From Nesterenkonia sp. E16_10 (lineage in GTDB: Bacteria > Actinomycetota > Actinomycetes > Actinomycetales > Micrococcaceae): a stretch of 64,000 nt of DNA. The translations under genes and the position numbers were made by a program. Below the pieces are notes generated by a model that was given only the letters and a program-made list of their open reading frames with translations, did no database searches and had not been told where the DNA came from. The stretch is from positions 1 through 64,000 of the forward strand of contig NZ_JADPSA010000002.1 of assembly GCF_017347085.1 (NCBI RefSeq), given 5' to 3'. Numbering within the stretch: position 1 is the first letter of the stretch; every line of letters starts with the position of its first letter. This document shows, in pieces, positions 17,101-27,130 of this stretch.

Positions 17101-19017
17101 CTCTTGGAGCAGCCCGATGGTGGCGTCGGCGTCCACCGATTCGGGGTAGAACAGGCCCAGGTCGTAGAGGTGGAAGGTGGCTCCGTCGGGGCACTGCAGG
17201 GTGTAGGACCGCTCGTCGAGGACCTCGAGTCCGAAGTCGTCGATGACCGGCAGGGTGTCGGTGAGCGTCTTGGGCTCGGTGAGGTAGAGCTTCAGCCGCA
17301 TGTCCGCCACGCCGTTGTCCCCGGTGCGGTAGAAGCTCATCCGCGGCACCGCCTGGCCCTGCTCGGCGGACGCCTCCAGCGCCTCGAACTGGGCGGCATC
17401 GGCGAGTGCGTCTGGGACCTCGTAGAGCACCCGGTAGTCATCTGGGAACGCCTCGCCCCAGCGCGCCGCGACGTCGCGGGCATGGGAGGAGGAGTAGCGG
17501 TCCCCCGCCTCGGCGGCGATGCCTTCGGACCAGGAGCGCACCGCCCGGGTGAGGCGCTGTTCCAGGTCCTGCTGGGTGCCGGTCGGCTCGGCGGCGTCGT
17601 CGGCCAGCCGAAGCCGGAAGAACACCCGGGCCAGCACCGAGTCGGTGAGCCGGACGTTGAAGTCGATGGAGTCCGCCGCGATGTAGTCCAGCAGCTCCTG
17701 TTCGATGCGCCGACGCACCGCGGTGTTGTAGCGATCCCTGGGCAGATAGACCAGGGCGGTCATGAACCGGCCGTAGTGGTCCCGACGCAGGAACAGCTTG
17801 ACCCGGCGTCGTTCCTGCAGCTGCATGATCTGCCAGGTGGCCTGCTCGATCTCGTCGATCTCCATCTGCAGCAGCTCGTTGCGCGGATAGGTCTCGAGGA
17901 TCTGCATCAGGTCGTTGCCCGAATGCGAGTCCGGGGCGAAGCCGGAGCGGCGCAGCAGCTGCTCGGCCCGGGAGCGCAGCAGCGGGATGTTCACGATCGA
18001 CTCGCTGTAGGCGCGCTCGCTGAAGAGTCCGATGAAGCGGCGCTCGCCCTTGACGGTGCCGTCCGGGTGGAAGGTCTTGATCGCCACATAGTCCATGTAG
18101 GTGCGGCGGCGCACGGTGGAGCGCGAGTTGGCCTTGGTGATCACCAGGGCGCGGCGCTGCCCGGCGCGCTGCCGACCGGCCGCGGAGAGCTCGGTGGAGC
18201 GACGGGTGATCGGTTTGCCGTTCTTATCCGCCAGTATCCCCAGCCCGGTCCCGGTCAGCGGATCGAGGTGGACGGACCCGTCGGGGTAGTCGGCGAGCTG
18301 GTATTCGCGGTAGCCCAGGAACAGGAAGTTCCCGGAACCCATCCACTGCAGCAGGTCGGCTGACTCCCGGGACTCGGGCAGGTCACTGGCCTCGCGCAGC
18401 GCGCTGCCGGCGGCCTTGACCTGGGCGATCATCCGGTCCTGGTCGCGATGGCTGGCCTTGACGTCGAGCAGGATCCGGTGAAGCCCCGCGACCAGGGTCT
18501 GCGCGTCCTGCTCCGGGATCACCCGGTCCAGCTCGATGGTGATCCAGGACTCGATCTTGACCAGGTGCTGCTCGTCGAAGACGGCGGCGAGGTTGGGCAA
18601 GGTCTGGGTGTCTCCCGAGGAGACGCCGCGGTGCTCCGAGGGCAGAGACTTCACCGAGACCAGCTTGCCGGTGTCGGTGCTGCGGCTGCTCAGCAGGATC
18701 GGGTGCACCACCAGGGAGATGCCGTGGCCGTGGCGGGTCACCTCGGCGGTGACCGAGTCCACCAGGTAGGGCATGTCATCGGTGACGACCTGGACCAGGC
18801 TCTGCCCTCCGACCTGGACCACCTGGATCACCGGCGAGGAGTCGGTCCGGGTCTCGGCGAGGTGCAGGTGCTCGCGCACCCGCTGCTGCTGGCGGTCTGC
18901 GCTGACCTGGTGGCGATCCTCGCTGGCGATATGGGCGTAATACGCATCGGTCAATGTCTCAAGATCGGCGTCGTTGCTGGTCCAAAGAATTGTCTCGGCG
19001 GGCATGTGTACTCTCAC
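14176..19017 (-). CDS. gdh: NAD-specific glutamate dehydrogenase, large (180-kDa) type
   Basis: A 1613-residue enzyme that oxidises L-glutamate to 2-oxoglutarate and ammonium with NAD+. Length and layout fit the large GDH class: a long N-terminal regulatory region with ACT-like parts (about 1-700), then the catalytic core (about 800-1200) with RGGLRWSDRREDFRTEV, MAKNAVIVPSGAKGGF and MGIGDMGGDVFGNGM, and a C-terminal helical domain. The frame opens at GTG 19017; an ATG at 19005 (MPAETILW) is an alternative. It follows the CpaE-like gene after 78 bp on the same strand. No frameshift was noticed along the 4.8 kb. Confidence 0.95.
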   Translation of the reverse strand: MRVHMPAETILWTSNDADLETLTDAYYAHIASEDRHQVSADRQQQRVREHLHLAETRTDSSPVIQVVQVGGQSLVQVVTDDMPYLVDSVTAEVTRHGHGISLVVHPILLSSRSTDTGKLVSVKSLPSEHRGVSSGDTQTLPNLAAVFDEQHLVKIESWITIELDRVIPEQDAQTLVAGLHRILLDVKASHRDQDRMIAQVKAAGSALREASDLPESRESADLLQWMGSGNFLFLGYREYQLADYPDGSVHLDPLTGTGLGILADKNGKPITRRSTELSAAGRQRAGQRRALVITKANSRSTVRRRTYMDYVAIKTFHPDGTVKGERRFIGLFSERAYSESIVNIPLLRSRAEQLLRRSGFAPDSHSGNDLMQILETYPRNELLQMEIDEIEQATWQIMQLQERRRVKLFLRRDHYGRFMTALVYLPRDRYNTAVRRRIEQELLDYIAADSIDFNVRLTDSVLARVFFRLRLADDAAEPTGTQQDLEQRLTRAVRSWSEGIAAEAGDRYSSSHARDVAARWGEAFPDDYRVLYEVPDALADAAQFEALEASAEQGQAVPRMSFYRTGDNGVADMRLKLYLTEPKTLTDTLPVIDDFGLEVLDERSYTLQCPDGATFHLYDLGLFYPESVDADATIGLLQEAYQQVLIGRAESDIFSQLVLRLSLSIRSVTVLRAYAKYYRQLGSTNSYSFVAESLLANPEMATALVDYFEARFDPDLDGDREQLSAAARERVTEALEQVRTLDADRVLSALLNLIDSTQRTNLYQDRDWLSLKLTPATIDAAPAPRPAHEIWVYSPLVEGVHLRFAKVARGGLRWSDRREDFRTEVLGLVKAQMAKNAVIVPSGAKGGFFPKQLPDPAADRAAWSQAGQEAYKIFIRALLDITDNQSERDGQMVITHPERVVRHDGDDAYLVVAADKGTATFSDTANAISKEYGHWLGDAFASGGSVGYDHKAMGITARGAWESVKSHFSELGLDTQREDFTVMGIGDMGGDVFGNGMLLSEHIRLVAAFNHLHIFIDPDPDAAASFAERQRLFAAQRSGWSEYNLDLISAGGGVFSRTAKTIEVTEEMRRRFDLPDAQQLTPPELINALLKAPVDLFYNGGIGTYVKASTETHEQVGDRANNAIRVDGAALRARVVGEGGNLGLTQAGRIEAAQNGVLLNTDAIDNSAGVDCSDHEVNIKILIDQLVESGHLEVDERSELLSSMTEDVAALVLETNRDQNMLLMTDRHRVGEWSPSFQRLISWLEDTVGLDRELEVLPTDGVFEERAANKQRILTSPELSVLAAYAKIQLKAALVENSVPDDDWFGVTLEQYFPAPLRERFSDQLARHPLHREIIGNVVANDVINVGGATFVFRAIEETFAAEEQVVRSFVAVRELFALEDFDDAMRELPVSFDRDAWANTYRDMRRLLDRAVRWFINHVSRGTSVREDVATYADHISPLYGDLASYLRGEDRERVERLHEEALESGMPAQLATWVSQLFEAFSLLDIATLARDLELDSREVAGVYYAVYADFSADSLLNRITNLPREDKWQALARGAQRDELYGAMAEITSTVLRTTSSETAPEQRLEEWKQANGAKLARAEKLVAEVDALADDNIASLTVLLRHLRGLVDS

Positions 19018-19095
19018 TCTTTCTGCAGGTTCTTCAGCACGCGTGGACCTCGGCCCCGGAGGGTCGGAGGCGGCGCGTTGCCTGTGCCGCTCAGC

Positions 19096-20547
19096 CTACC
19101 GTCTGCCCCGTGCGCGCAGGCCGCGGCGGCGCACCGAGAGATCGACGCCGGCCAGCCGGGCGATGCTGCGCCGCAGCGCGGAGTTCGGGGCGGCCTCGGC
19201 CAGGACCTGCCCGGCCAGCAGCCCGGCGTCGCAGCCGGCCGGATCCCAGGGCAGGAATGCCTGGATCTGGGCGGAGGGGCCGAGCCGGAGCCAGGTCTGG
19301 CTGAGCTGATCCCGCGGCGAGCGCCCGATCACCTCGCTGCGCACCTTGTTGATGATCACCTCCGGCGCTGCCAGCGGCGTGTCTTCGAGGGCGAGCTCCA
19401 GGGCCTCCACCGCCTTGACCAGCCGTGGAAAGCTCACCGGATCCGCGGCCCCGACGACGAGGAGCCGATCGGCCGCTCGAAGACAGGTCAGGGTGGCGGC
19501 GTTGCGCTGCGGGGCGACGGTGTCGAAGCTGAGCTCCTCGTCCTCCTCGACCGGGGCGGCGACGTCGATGATCACGTGGTCATAGCGGCTGCGGACCAGT
19601 TCCAGCACCGCGACGAGGCTGCGTTCCCGCAGCTCCGGCCAGCGCTGCGCCCGCGGCAGCCCGGAGAGCAGTCCCAGCCGGGCACCGCTGATCTGTACGG
19701 AGAGGGTTGCCGCCTCGAGCGCGGCCGCATCCAGTCGGCCCAGGTCAGCGGCGCGGCAGACCCTCGCCAGCCCGGCGGTCTCCTCCATGAGTCCCAGCTG
19801 CGCCACCAACGAGGCGGCGAAGGTGTCGGCGTCGATCAGCAGCACCGAGGCGCCGTGCAGCACCAGCTCGGCGGCGAGGTTGACCGCCACCGTGCTGCGA
19901 CCGGGACTGCCCGGCGCGCCCCAGACCACGGTGATTCCGGGCGCCGCTCGGGGCAGAGTGCGGCGCGCCGCGCCTCCGGGCTCCGACGGGACGTCCGGGG
20001 TGGTTGAGTTATCCGATGACTCTAGGGCCGCCGGGGTGCCTGAGGCGTCCTCGGCGGTGACGGTGTCCGGCGCGGGAGCACCGGCTGGCTCCGAGGTGCC
20101 GTTGCTCCGGTGATCCGCGCCGTGGGTCGGCTCGGCTGCCGCGGCGGGGCACCCGTGGGTAGAGCCCCAGGTGGGCTCGGGCAGGTCTGCTTCGGTCTCG
20201 TGGACCGGCTCGCGGCCCTGCAGCGCCCGCGCCAGCGCCGAGGGACTGACCTCGTCGCTGAAGGTGCGCGCTCCGAGCCGCTGCAGCCGGCTGCGCTCCT
20301 CCATGATGTGTGAGAGCACGACGACCTGCCTGCCACCGGACTGGAGCTCGCCGAGCACCGTGGCCGTGAGCTGCTGGGTCTCCCCGATGATCAGCGCGGC
20401 GTCGGCCCGTCCGGCGCGGCACACCGCGATCAGCTCGGGAAGGTCGGCGCAGCGGCGTTCGATCGTGACGGGCCCCTGGAGACCCTCGACGGCGGCGATG
20501 TGGTCCACGCCCAGCCGACCCATGGTCACCACCGCCCACCGGCCCAT
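19096..20547 (-). CDS. CpaE/MinD-like ATPase with deviant Walker A
   Basis: A 483-residue protein. Residues 1-130 form a receiver-like domain lacking an obvious phospho-acceptor; a low-complexity linker (about 130-210) follows; the C-terminal half is a SIMIBI-class ATPase with GAPGSPGRSTVAVNLA near 235 and LLIDADTF. The Walker A has Arg where the motif has Lys (GRST instead of GKST). In Tad/Flp pilus systems CpaE localises the machinery, but no CpaF ATPase, TadB/C or pilin gene is present here. Start ATG 20547 directly follows the stop of the SAF gene (TAGATG), so the pair is probably translated together. Confidence 0.8.
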   Translation of the reverse strand: MGRWAVVTMGRLGVDHIAAVEGLQGPVTIERRCADLPELIAVCRAGRADAALIIGETQQLTATVLGELQSGGRQVVVLSHIMEERSRLQRLGARTFSDEVSPSALARALQGREPVHETEADLPEPTWGSTHGCPAAAAEPTHGADHRSNGTSEPAGAPAPDTVTAEDASGTPAALESSDNSTTPDVPSEPGGAARRTLPRAAPGITVVWGAPGSPGRSTVAVNLAAELVLHGASVLLIDADTFAASLVAQLGLMEETAGLARVCRAADLGRLDAAALEAATLSVQISGARLGLLSGLPRAQRWPELRERSLVAVLELVRSRYDHVIIDVAAPVEEDEELSFDTVAPQRNAATLTCLRAADRLLVVGAADPVSFPRLVKAVEALELALEDTPLAAPEVIINKVRSEVIGRSPRDQLSQTWLRLGPSAQIQAFLPWDPAGCDAGLLAGQVLAEAAPNSALRRSIARLAGVDLSVRRRGLRARGRR

Positions 20548-21309
20548 CTAGGCCCCGTCCTCCGGTGCGGCTTCCGGCTCGGCATCCGGGACGGCTTCCG
20601 GGACGGAGTCCGCCGCGGCTCCCGCCGGGACCACGGACAGGGCGGAGGCCGAGCTGGTGGCGCCCAGCAACGCGGGCAGCTCCTCCGGGTCCACCAGCAG
20701 CTCCACGGTGACGCGATCCTGGGCCCCGAAGCTGCTGCTGGATTCGGTGATCACCGAGACCTGGGCAGCGGCGGCGATCTGTTGAACCTGGACCTCTTCC
20801 TGGGCTCCCAGCGACCCGGCGTCGGCGGACCAGACATCGACCAGGCGTCCCGGTTCCACACCTCGGGCCAGGGTGTGCTCCACCTCGATGGTCAGCGCCT
20901 GTCGCCCCTGCGGGTCCTCCTCGGCCAGCGCGCGGCGCGGGGTCAGCTCGCCCTCCTCCACCAGGGCGATGAATGCCGTGTCTTCGGGCAGCGGCTCGTT
21001 GACCGGGAGGTAGGCCCCGGAGAGCTCGTCGATCTGCACCTGGACCACGCGCAGGTCCTCGGTGCTGAGCCGGTCCCCCACGGTGAGCAGGCGGTCCGCC
21101 GCGTAGACCTGGGTGGTCTGGTTCTGCGCGGTGAGCAGAGCGATCACCCCGGAGACCGAGAGCGCCACGATGAGCGCTCCGGCCAACAGCCGGGGATCTC
21201 GCCAGCTCGGTCGGCGCAGTCGCTGCGCGGCGGGTCCGGATCTGGGGGCGTCGGGGGTCCTTGGACGCGGCCCGGAGTCTGCGCTCGGCGGCGAATACGA
21301 CTCAGGCAT
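20548..21309 (-). CDS. SAF-domain protein, CpaB/RcpC-like
   Basis: A 253-residue membrane-anchored protein. One helix (about 44-63, LLAGALIVALSVSGVIALL) is followed by an extracytoplasmic SAF domain (VYAADRLLTVGDRLSTEDL onward) and an Ala/Pro/Glu-rich tail. SAF proteins of this type are CpaB/RcpC-like periplasmic parts of Tad pili; here the only partner is the adjacent CpaE-like gene. Two adjacent ATGs (21312 and 21309) follow GGGGAG; the second gives better spacing. The frame extends about 60 codons upstream without plausible sequence. It is divergent from the small HTH gene at 21515. Confidence 0.78.
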   Translation of the reverse strand: MPESYSPPSADSGPRPRTPDAPRSGPAAQRLRRPSWRDPRLLAGALIVALSVSGVIALLTAQNQTTQVYAADRLLTVGDRLSTEDLRVVQVQIDELSGAYLPVNEPLPEDTAFIALVEEGELTPRRALAEEDPQGRQALTIEVEHTLARGVEPGRLVDVWSADAGSLGAQEEVQVQQIAAAAQVSVITESSSSFGAQDRVTVELLVDPEELPALLGATSSASALSVVPAGAAADSVPEAVPDAEPEAAPEDGA

Positions 21310-21429
21310 CATCTCTCCCCGGCTGAGGGCCCGCCAGCGCGGGCGCACAGGCCTCAGCGTAGGTACAGCCTGCTCAGAAGACAACGGGTGGAGCAGAAGC
21401 AGTGGAGAGGAGTTTCTGGCTCTGCCGTG

Positions 21430-21467
21430 TGGGAGAACTCGGAATCCGTCCCGGGAACGTGGGAGAA
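21430..21467. promoter_or_regulatory. TGGGAGAA direct repeats in divergent promoter region
   Basis: TGGGAGAA is present at 21430-21437 and again at 21460-21467, a 30-bp step (three helical turns), in the 205-bp region between the SAF gene and the HTH gene. A shared operator is possible; the HTH protein itself could bind. This is inference from spacing only. Confidence 0.3.
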
Positions 21468-21514
21468 TCATGTGAAACGACATCAAACGTCACGCTGAAT
21501 CATGGAGGCTCACG

Positions 21515-21772
21515 ATGCGACGGTTCTTGACCCTGCCCGACGTCGCGGAGGCGCTGAACATCTCTATGTCGCAGACCCGGGCGCTGATCAAGACCGGGGA
21601 CCTTGAGGGGATCCAGATCGGGGGTCGCGGACAGTGGCGGGTCGAGGAGGCGAAGCTCGATGAGTACATCGAGCGCCAGTACGCGGCGCAGCGGGCCTCC
21701 CGCGCCACGGCGGCCCCGTCCGCCCAGCCCGCCTCGCCGGCCCAGGACGAGGCAGGGTCGGTGCGATCCTGA
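21515..21772 (+). CDS. Small excisionase/BldC-like helix-turn-helix protein
   Basis: An 85-residue protein that starts MRRFLTLPDVAEALNISMSQTRALIKTGDLEGIQIGG-like, a MerR/excisionase-type winged helix (residues 4-55) of the BldC class. The rest is an Ala/Ser/Pro-rich tail. GGAGG lies six bases before the ATG at 21515. BldC-type proteins bind direct repeats in promoters and control development in Streptomyces; the target here is unknown. It is divergent from the SAF/CpaE-like pair and has no integrase nearby, so a role as a phage excisionase is unlikely. Confidence 0.85.
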   Translation: MRRFLTLPDVAEALNISMSQTRALIKTGDLEGIQIGGRGQWRVEEAKLDEYIERQYAAQRASRATAAPSAQPASPAQDEAGSVRS

Positions 21773-21791
21773 GACGGACCCGGGTCTGGGG

Positions 21792-22358
21792 TTAATCGAG
21801 GTCGACCCGTTCGCTTCGGAACCAGGCCACTGCGTGCAGCGGGATGACCCGGGACGACCGCTCTCCCCCGCCCCGTCGCGGCCGCTCATCCTGCGGTGCC
21901 GGGCTGATCTCGACGAAGTCCCGCCCGACCACGGCAATGAGGCCTGAAGCCAGAAGACCCTCGGCTCCCCAGGCGCTCACCGGCGCCCGGTCCCTCGCCA
22001 GCCGCCGCAGCGGAGCCGTGATGCCCAGTCGCCGTCGCGTGGCACTGGGTTCTCTGCGTGCCGCCGCGCGGTCCATGCCTTCCACGGCAAGGATCCCGCC
22101 CACCGGGACGAGAACGCTGTGCGCGGATGCCGTGCCAGCCAGCCAGTCGGCGCCAACGGCCACGATGCGGACCTCCAGGCGCTGACCGCCCACGACCTGC
22201 AGGACCACCGGCCGGTCCTGATGTGCCCGCAGGCGCTCGGCGAACTCGAGCCTGGAAGACTCCAGCCTGGACGCGTCTGCCAGCGCCGCGTCGAACTCTG
22301 CGGTCTGGGCGGCCTCCAGCTGAGCCTCAAGGTCCGCGAACAGTGCATCCCAACGCAT
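21792..22358 (-). CDS. Unknown cytosolic protein, 188 residues
   Basis: Not assigned to a family. The N-terminus is a predicted helix (MRWDALFADLEAQLEAAQ through LRAHQD, residues 1-50, Glu/Ala-rich), then a beta-rich part with VVLQVVGGQRLEVRIVAVGADW and a C-terminal part ending VIPLHAVAWFRSERVDLD. No signal peptide or membrane helix. ATG 22358 with GAGGGC seven bases before it is preferred to the longer frame from 22460. It is convergent with the HTH gene (19 bp) and divergent from the LysM gene, in the conserved neighbourhood between whiB1 and secA. Confidence 0.65.
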   Translation of the reverse strand: MRWDALFADLEAQLEAAQTAEFDAALADASRLESSRLEFAERLRAHQDRPVVLQVVGGQRLEVRIVAVGADWLAGTASAHSVLVPVGGILAVEGMDRAAARREPSATRRRLGITAPLRRLARDRAPVSAWGAEGLLASGLIAVVGRDFVEISPAPQDERPRRGGGERSSRVIPLHAVAWFRSERVDLD

Positions 22359-22499
22359 AGCGCCCTCATCTCCACGACCTGCTTCTCGGCCCGAGGCTAC
22401 ACGATCCTCCTCAACTCTATCCTGGATCTGTCGATGCTGTGTACACTCTAAAAACATCAAAAGAACTCAAATGACATTCTAGCGAACCAGGTCGACATC
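22359..22499. promoter_or_regulatory. AT-rich divergent promoter region before LysM gene
   Basis: The spacer between the 188-residue gene and the LysM gene contains, at about 22430-22490, the most A-rich stretch of this neighbourhood (for example CTCTAAAAACATCAAAAGAA). It is likely to contain both divergent promoters, although no unambiguous -35/-10 pair could be fixed. Confidence 0.4.
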
Positions 22500-23396
22500 A
22501 TGGGCAGTCGCAGCGAAGCATCACCCTCGCCGGTCTCAGAAGACACCGGTGCCCGCCACCGGCTCGGGGACCTGATGCTGAGCCTGGTCTTCATCGCCAG
22601 CGGCCCCGTCCTCTGGTCCTTCGGAGCGGCGATCCTTGACCAGCAGCCTGACCTGGGGACACGCGTGGACCAGGCGCCGAACCAGCACGGCATCGACGCC
22701 GCGGAGACCCTGCTGGGCCTGCTCGCCGCGGCCTCTGGGCTCTTGATCAGCGGCGGCGCGCTGATCGCGGTACTGGCGATCCTCGCCCAACACATCGCCC
22801 ACCGGTGCGGCGCGTGGCGGGTCGAAGGACTCCTCACGCGGTGCAGCCCGGGGTTCATGCGGCGCAGTGCAGCGCTGACCCTGGGAGCCGGGCTCGCGCT
22901 GACCACGATGGCCGCGGGCCCCTGGCAGCAGCCCCAGACCACCGAGACGGTGCAGAGCGTCACCACTCCCGCCGAGATCCCCGCGCAGAACCTGGATCCG
23001 AACGGCGAGATCGATGACGATGTGGATGGGTCTCCCGAGGAAGTGCCGGACTCCGTCTTGTTCGACACCACCGAACCCGAGGTCGACCCGGGCGCTCCGG
23101 GAAGCGCCGACCACCCCGACCACCCCGACCCAGGGCACCCCGGCCCTGGGACCCCGGCGCCGCACCCGGACCGGCTTGGCGGCCTGCCCACCCGGCCGGG
23201 TTCAGGTCCTGAACAGATCGTGGTCCGGCTCGGTGATTCGCTGTGGGACATCGCGGCAGAGCACCTGGGCCCCGACGCCACGGACTGGGAGATCGCGGCG
23301 AGCTGGCCCGAATGGTACGCCGAGAACCGAGACCGCATCGGCGCCGATCCTGGCCTCATTCTGCCCGGGATGATCCTCACCGTTCCTGCGATCTAG
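22500..23396 (+). CDS. Membrane protein with C-terminal LysM domain
   Basis: A 298-residue protein. Three hydrophobic segments lie at about 22-45, 77-100 and 118-140. A Pro/Asp/Glu-rich linker (about 160-235, with DHPDHPDPGHPGPG) leads to a LysM-type peptidoglycan-binding module: VVRLGDSLWDIAAEHLGP to PGLILPGMILTVP at the C-terminus. The LysM would lie outside the membrane and contact the wall. The ATG at 22500 is preceded by a weak Shine-Dalgarno site. Tandem repeats follow its stop, then the Rv3235-like gene; no catalytic wall-hydrolase domain is visible. Confidence 0.82.
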   Translation: MGSRSEASPSPVSEDTGARHRLGDLMLSLVFIASGPVLWSFGAAILDQQPDLGTRVDQAPNQHGIDAAETLLGLLAAASGLLISGGALIAVLAILAQHIAHRCGAWRVEGLLTRCSPGFMRRSAALTLGAGLALTTMAAGPWQQPQTTETVQSVTTPAEIPAQNLDPNGEIDDDVDGSPEEVPDSVLFDTTEPEVDPGAPGSADHPDHPDPGHPGPGTPAPHPDRLGGLPTRPGSGPEQIVVRLGDSLWDIAAEHLGPDATDWEIAASWPEWYAENRDRIGADPGLILPGMILTVPAI

Positions 23397-23426
23397 CCGG
23401 CCGTCGGCGGCGAATCATCACCCCGC

Positions 23427-23540
23427 GATTCAGCGACTCGAAGAATCAGCGACCCCAAGAATCAGCGACCCCAGAGCCAGCGACCCCAGAATCAGCACCG
23501 AGCATCAGCGACCCAGGCACCATCGCCCCTCACCAGCGAC
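23427..23540 (+). repeat. Degenerate 15-16-bp intergenic tandem repeat
   Basis: Units of the type GAATCAGCGACCCCAA run head to tail: 23427, 23443, 23459 and 23474 are well preserved, with decayed copies to about 23540. The array fills the space between the LysM gene and the next gene and ends just before the Shine-Dalgarno site GGGAG. It contains no palindrome typical of a terminator. Confidence 0.85.
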
Positions 23541-23555
23541 CCTTCGGGAGAGATC

Positions 23556-24284
23556 ATGTCAGTGAACCCAGCAGGTCAGCAGCCGCCATCACAGCCGCGC
23601 GGCCGCAATGAGGGCCGTGACGGAGCTCAGCACCGCGCTCGGGACGACGCGCGGGAGGATCCGCTGGATTCACTGCGCGCCTTCCTGGACGCGGATCCAC
23701 AGCTGCGCGGACGCACCACGGTCATCCCGGCGCCTGGCTCCTCGGAGCAGGCGCGGGGCTCGGCCGAGCGGGGAGGGTATCGACTCCAGCGCGAAGACGA
23801 GGTTCCAGCCCTGATGCGACGGCTTCGCGGGGAGCGCAGAACGACTGCGGAGCGCGGGGCTCCGGGCGAGCCGCCCACCACGCTGGCCAGCTACCGCGAG
23901 GAGCGTCGGCAGATCTGTGCGATCTCTCGGATCGTGTGCCAGGTCACCACAGAGGTCCTGCAGGGCCTGCGCCCGGCCAGCCAGCTGCAGCGCTGGCTCG
24001 ATCCCGAGGTGCAGCAGAAGGTGACCGAACGCGCCAGGCTCATGGCGGAGACCCGCCGACCCTCAGCTCGAACGGCGGCCGGCCCCGGGAACCGAGGCGC
24101 CGGAACCGAGACGATTCCCCGGCCACAGCCGTTGACCTTCGGGCACCTGCGAGCCGAGCGCCTCGCTCGTGGAGTGTGGGAGGTCTCGGTGGTGTTCGGA
24201 GACGGCAAGCGGGTTCGGGCCTGCGCGCTGCGGATCGAAGCTCACCGACGGCGCTGGCGCGTGGTCGCGATGGAGCTTGGCTGA
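23556..24284 (+). CDS. Rv3235-family protein (DUF6459-like)
   Basis: A 242-residue protein. The first 110 residues are polar and probably disordered (many Arg, Gly, Gln, Glu). The C-terminal half is conserved in type: EERRQICAISRIVCQVTTEV, a helical part, then RPQPLTFGHLRAERLARGVWEVSVVFGDG ending in WRVVAMELG. I recognise this as the family named after Rv3235 of M. tuberculosis, which also lies near secA; the function is unknown. ATG 23556 has GGGAG upstream. The stop codon forms part of a hairpin shared with the convergent secA gene. Confidence 0.75.
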   Translation: MSVNPAGQQPPSQPRGRNEGRDGAQHRARDDAREDPLDSLRAFLDADPQLRGRTTVIPAPGSSEQARGSAERGGYRLQREDEVPALMRRLRGERRTTAERGAPGEPPTTLASYREERRQICAISRIVCQVTTEVLQGLRPASQLQRWLDPEVQQKVTERARLMAETRRPSARTAAGPGNRGAGTETIPRPQPLTFGHLRAERLARGVWEVSVVFGDGKRVRACALRIEAHRRRWRVVAMELG

Positions 24285-24296
24285 CCCCCCCCTGGG

Positions 24297-24302
<6 letters not shown>
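24279..24302. terminator. Bidirectional hairpin across two stop codons
   Basis: GGCTGACCC-CCCCCT-GGGTCAGCC is a perfect 9-bp inverted repeat. The left arm holds the TGA stop of the plus-strand gene (24282-24284) and the right arm holds the TGA stop of secA on the minus strand (24297-24299). It probably terminates both convergent transcripts. Confidence 0.75.
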
Positions 24303-26909
<2,607 letters not shown>

Positions 26910-26976
26910 AGCCAGTTCTCCATCGGTGTCTACTGGTTCGGCGGAGACTCACGATAGGCATGAATCACCATCAATC

Positions 26977-26982
26977 ATTCTA
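26977..26982 (-). promoter_or_regulatory. Putative -10 box of secA
   Basis: TAGAAT on the minus strand, about 68 bp before the secA GTG, fits the actinobacterial TANNNT -10. No good -35 was found 17 bp upstream. Confidence 0.4.
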
Positions 26983-27035
26983 CGCGCTCCCTCCCGGAGC
27001 CCCGGAACACATGCGCGCAGCCGCTCCCCCACAGC

Positions 27036-27106
27036 GTTGAGGGGCGGATTCTCCGAGCATCTCGGCCCGATCGGGCATGAAGTACCCGGAGAATCCGCCC
27101 CTCAAC
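27036..27106. repeat. Perfect 20-bp inverted repeat between hpf and secA
   Basis: GTTGAGGGGCGGATTCTCCG at 27036-27055 is repeated exactly in inverted orientation at 27087-27106, with a 31-base spacer holding the inner palindrome CCCGATCGGG (27066-27075). It lies just after the hpf stop on the minus strand, before the secA promoter. It could terminate hpf, but no T-run follows, and the large loop is unusual for a terminator; a MITE/REP-like element is an alternative. Confidence 0.8.
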
Positions 27107-27130
27107 ATAGGGGTTTGGGTGGAGTGGGGG

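Noticed and set aside
16168-18363. A 731-codon open frame antisense to the glutamate dehydrogenase
   Set aside because: Same reason: a shadow of the codon pattern of the large gdh gene, with no ribosome site or domain.
21515-21772. Excisionase of a prophage
   Set aside because: No integrase, att repeat or phage gene is near; the BldC-like match and conserved core neighbourhood fit a chromosomal regulator.
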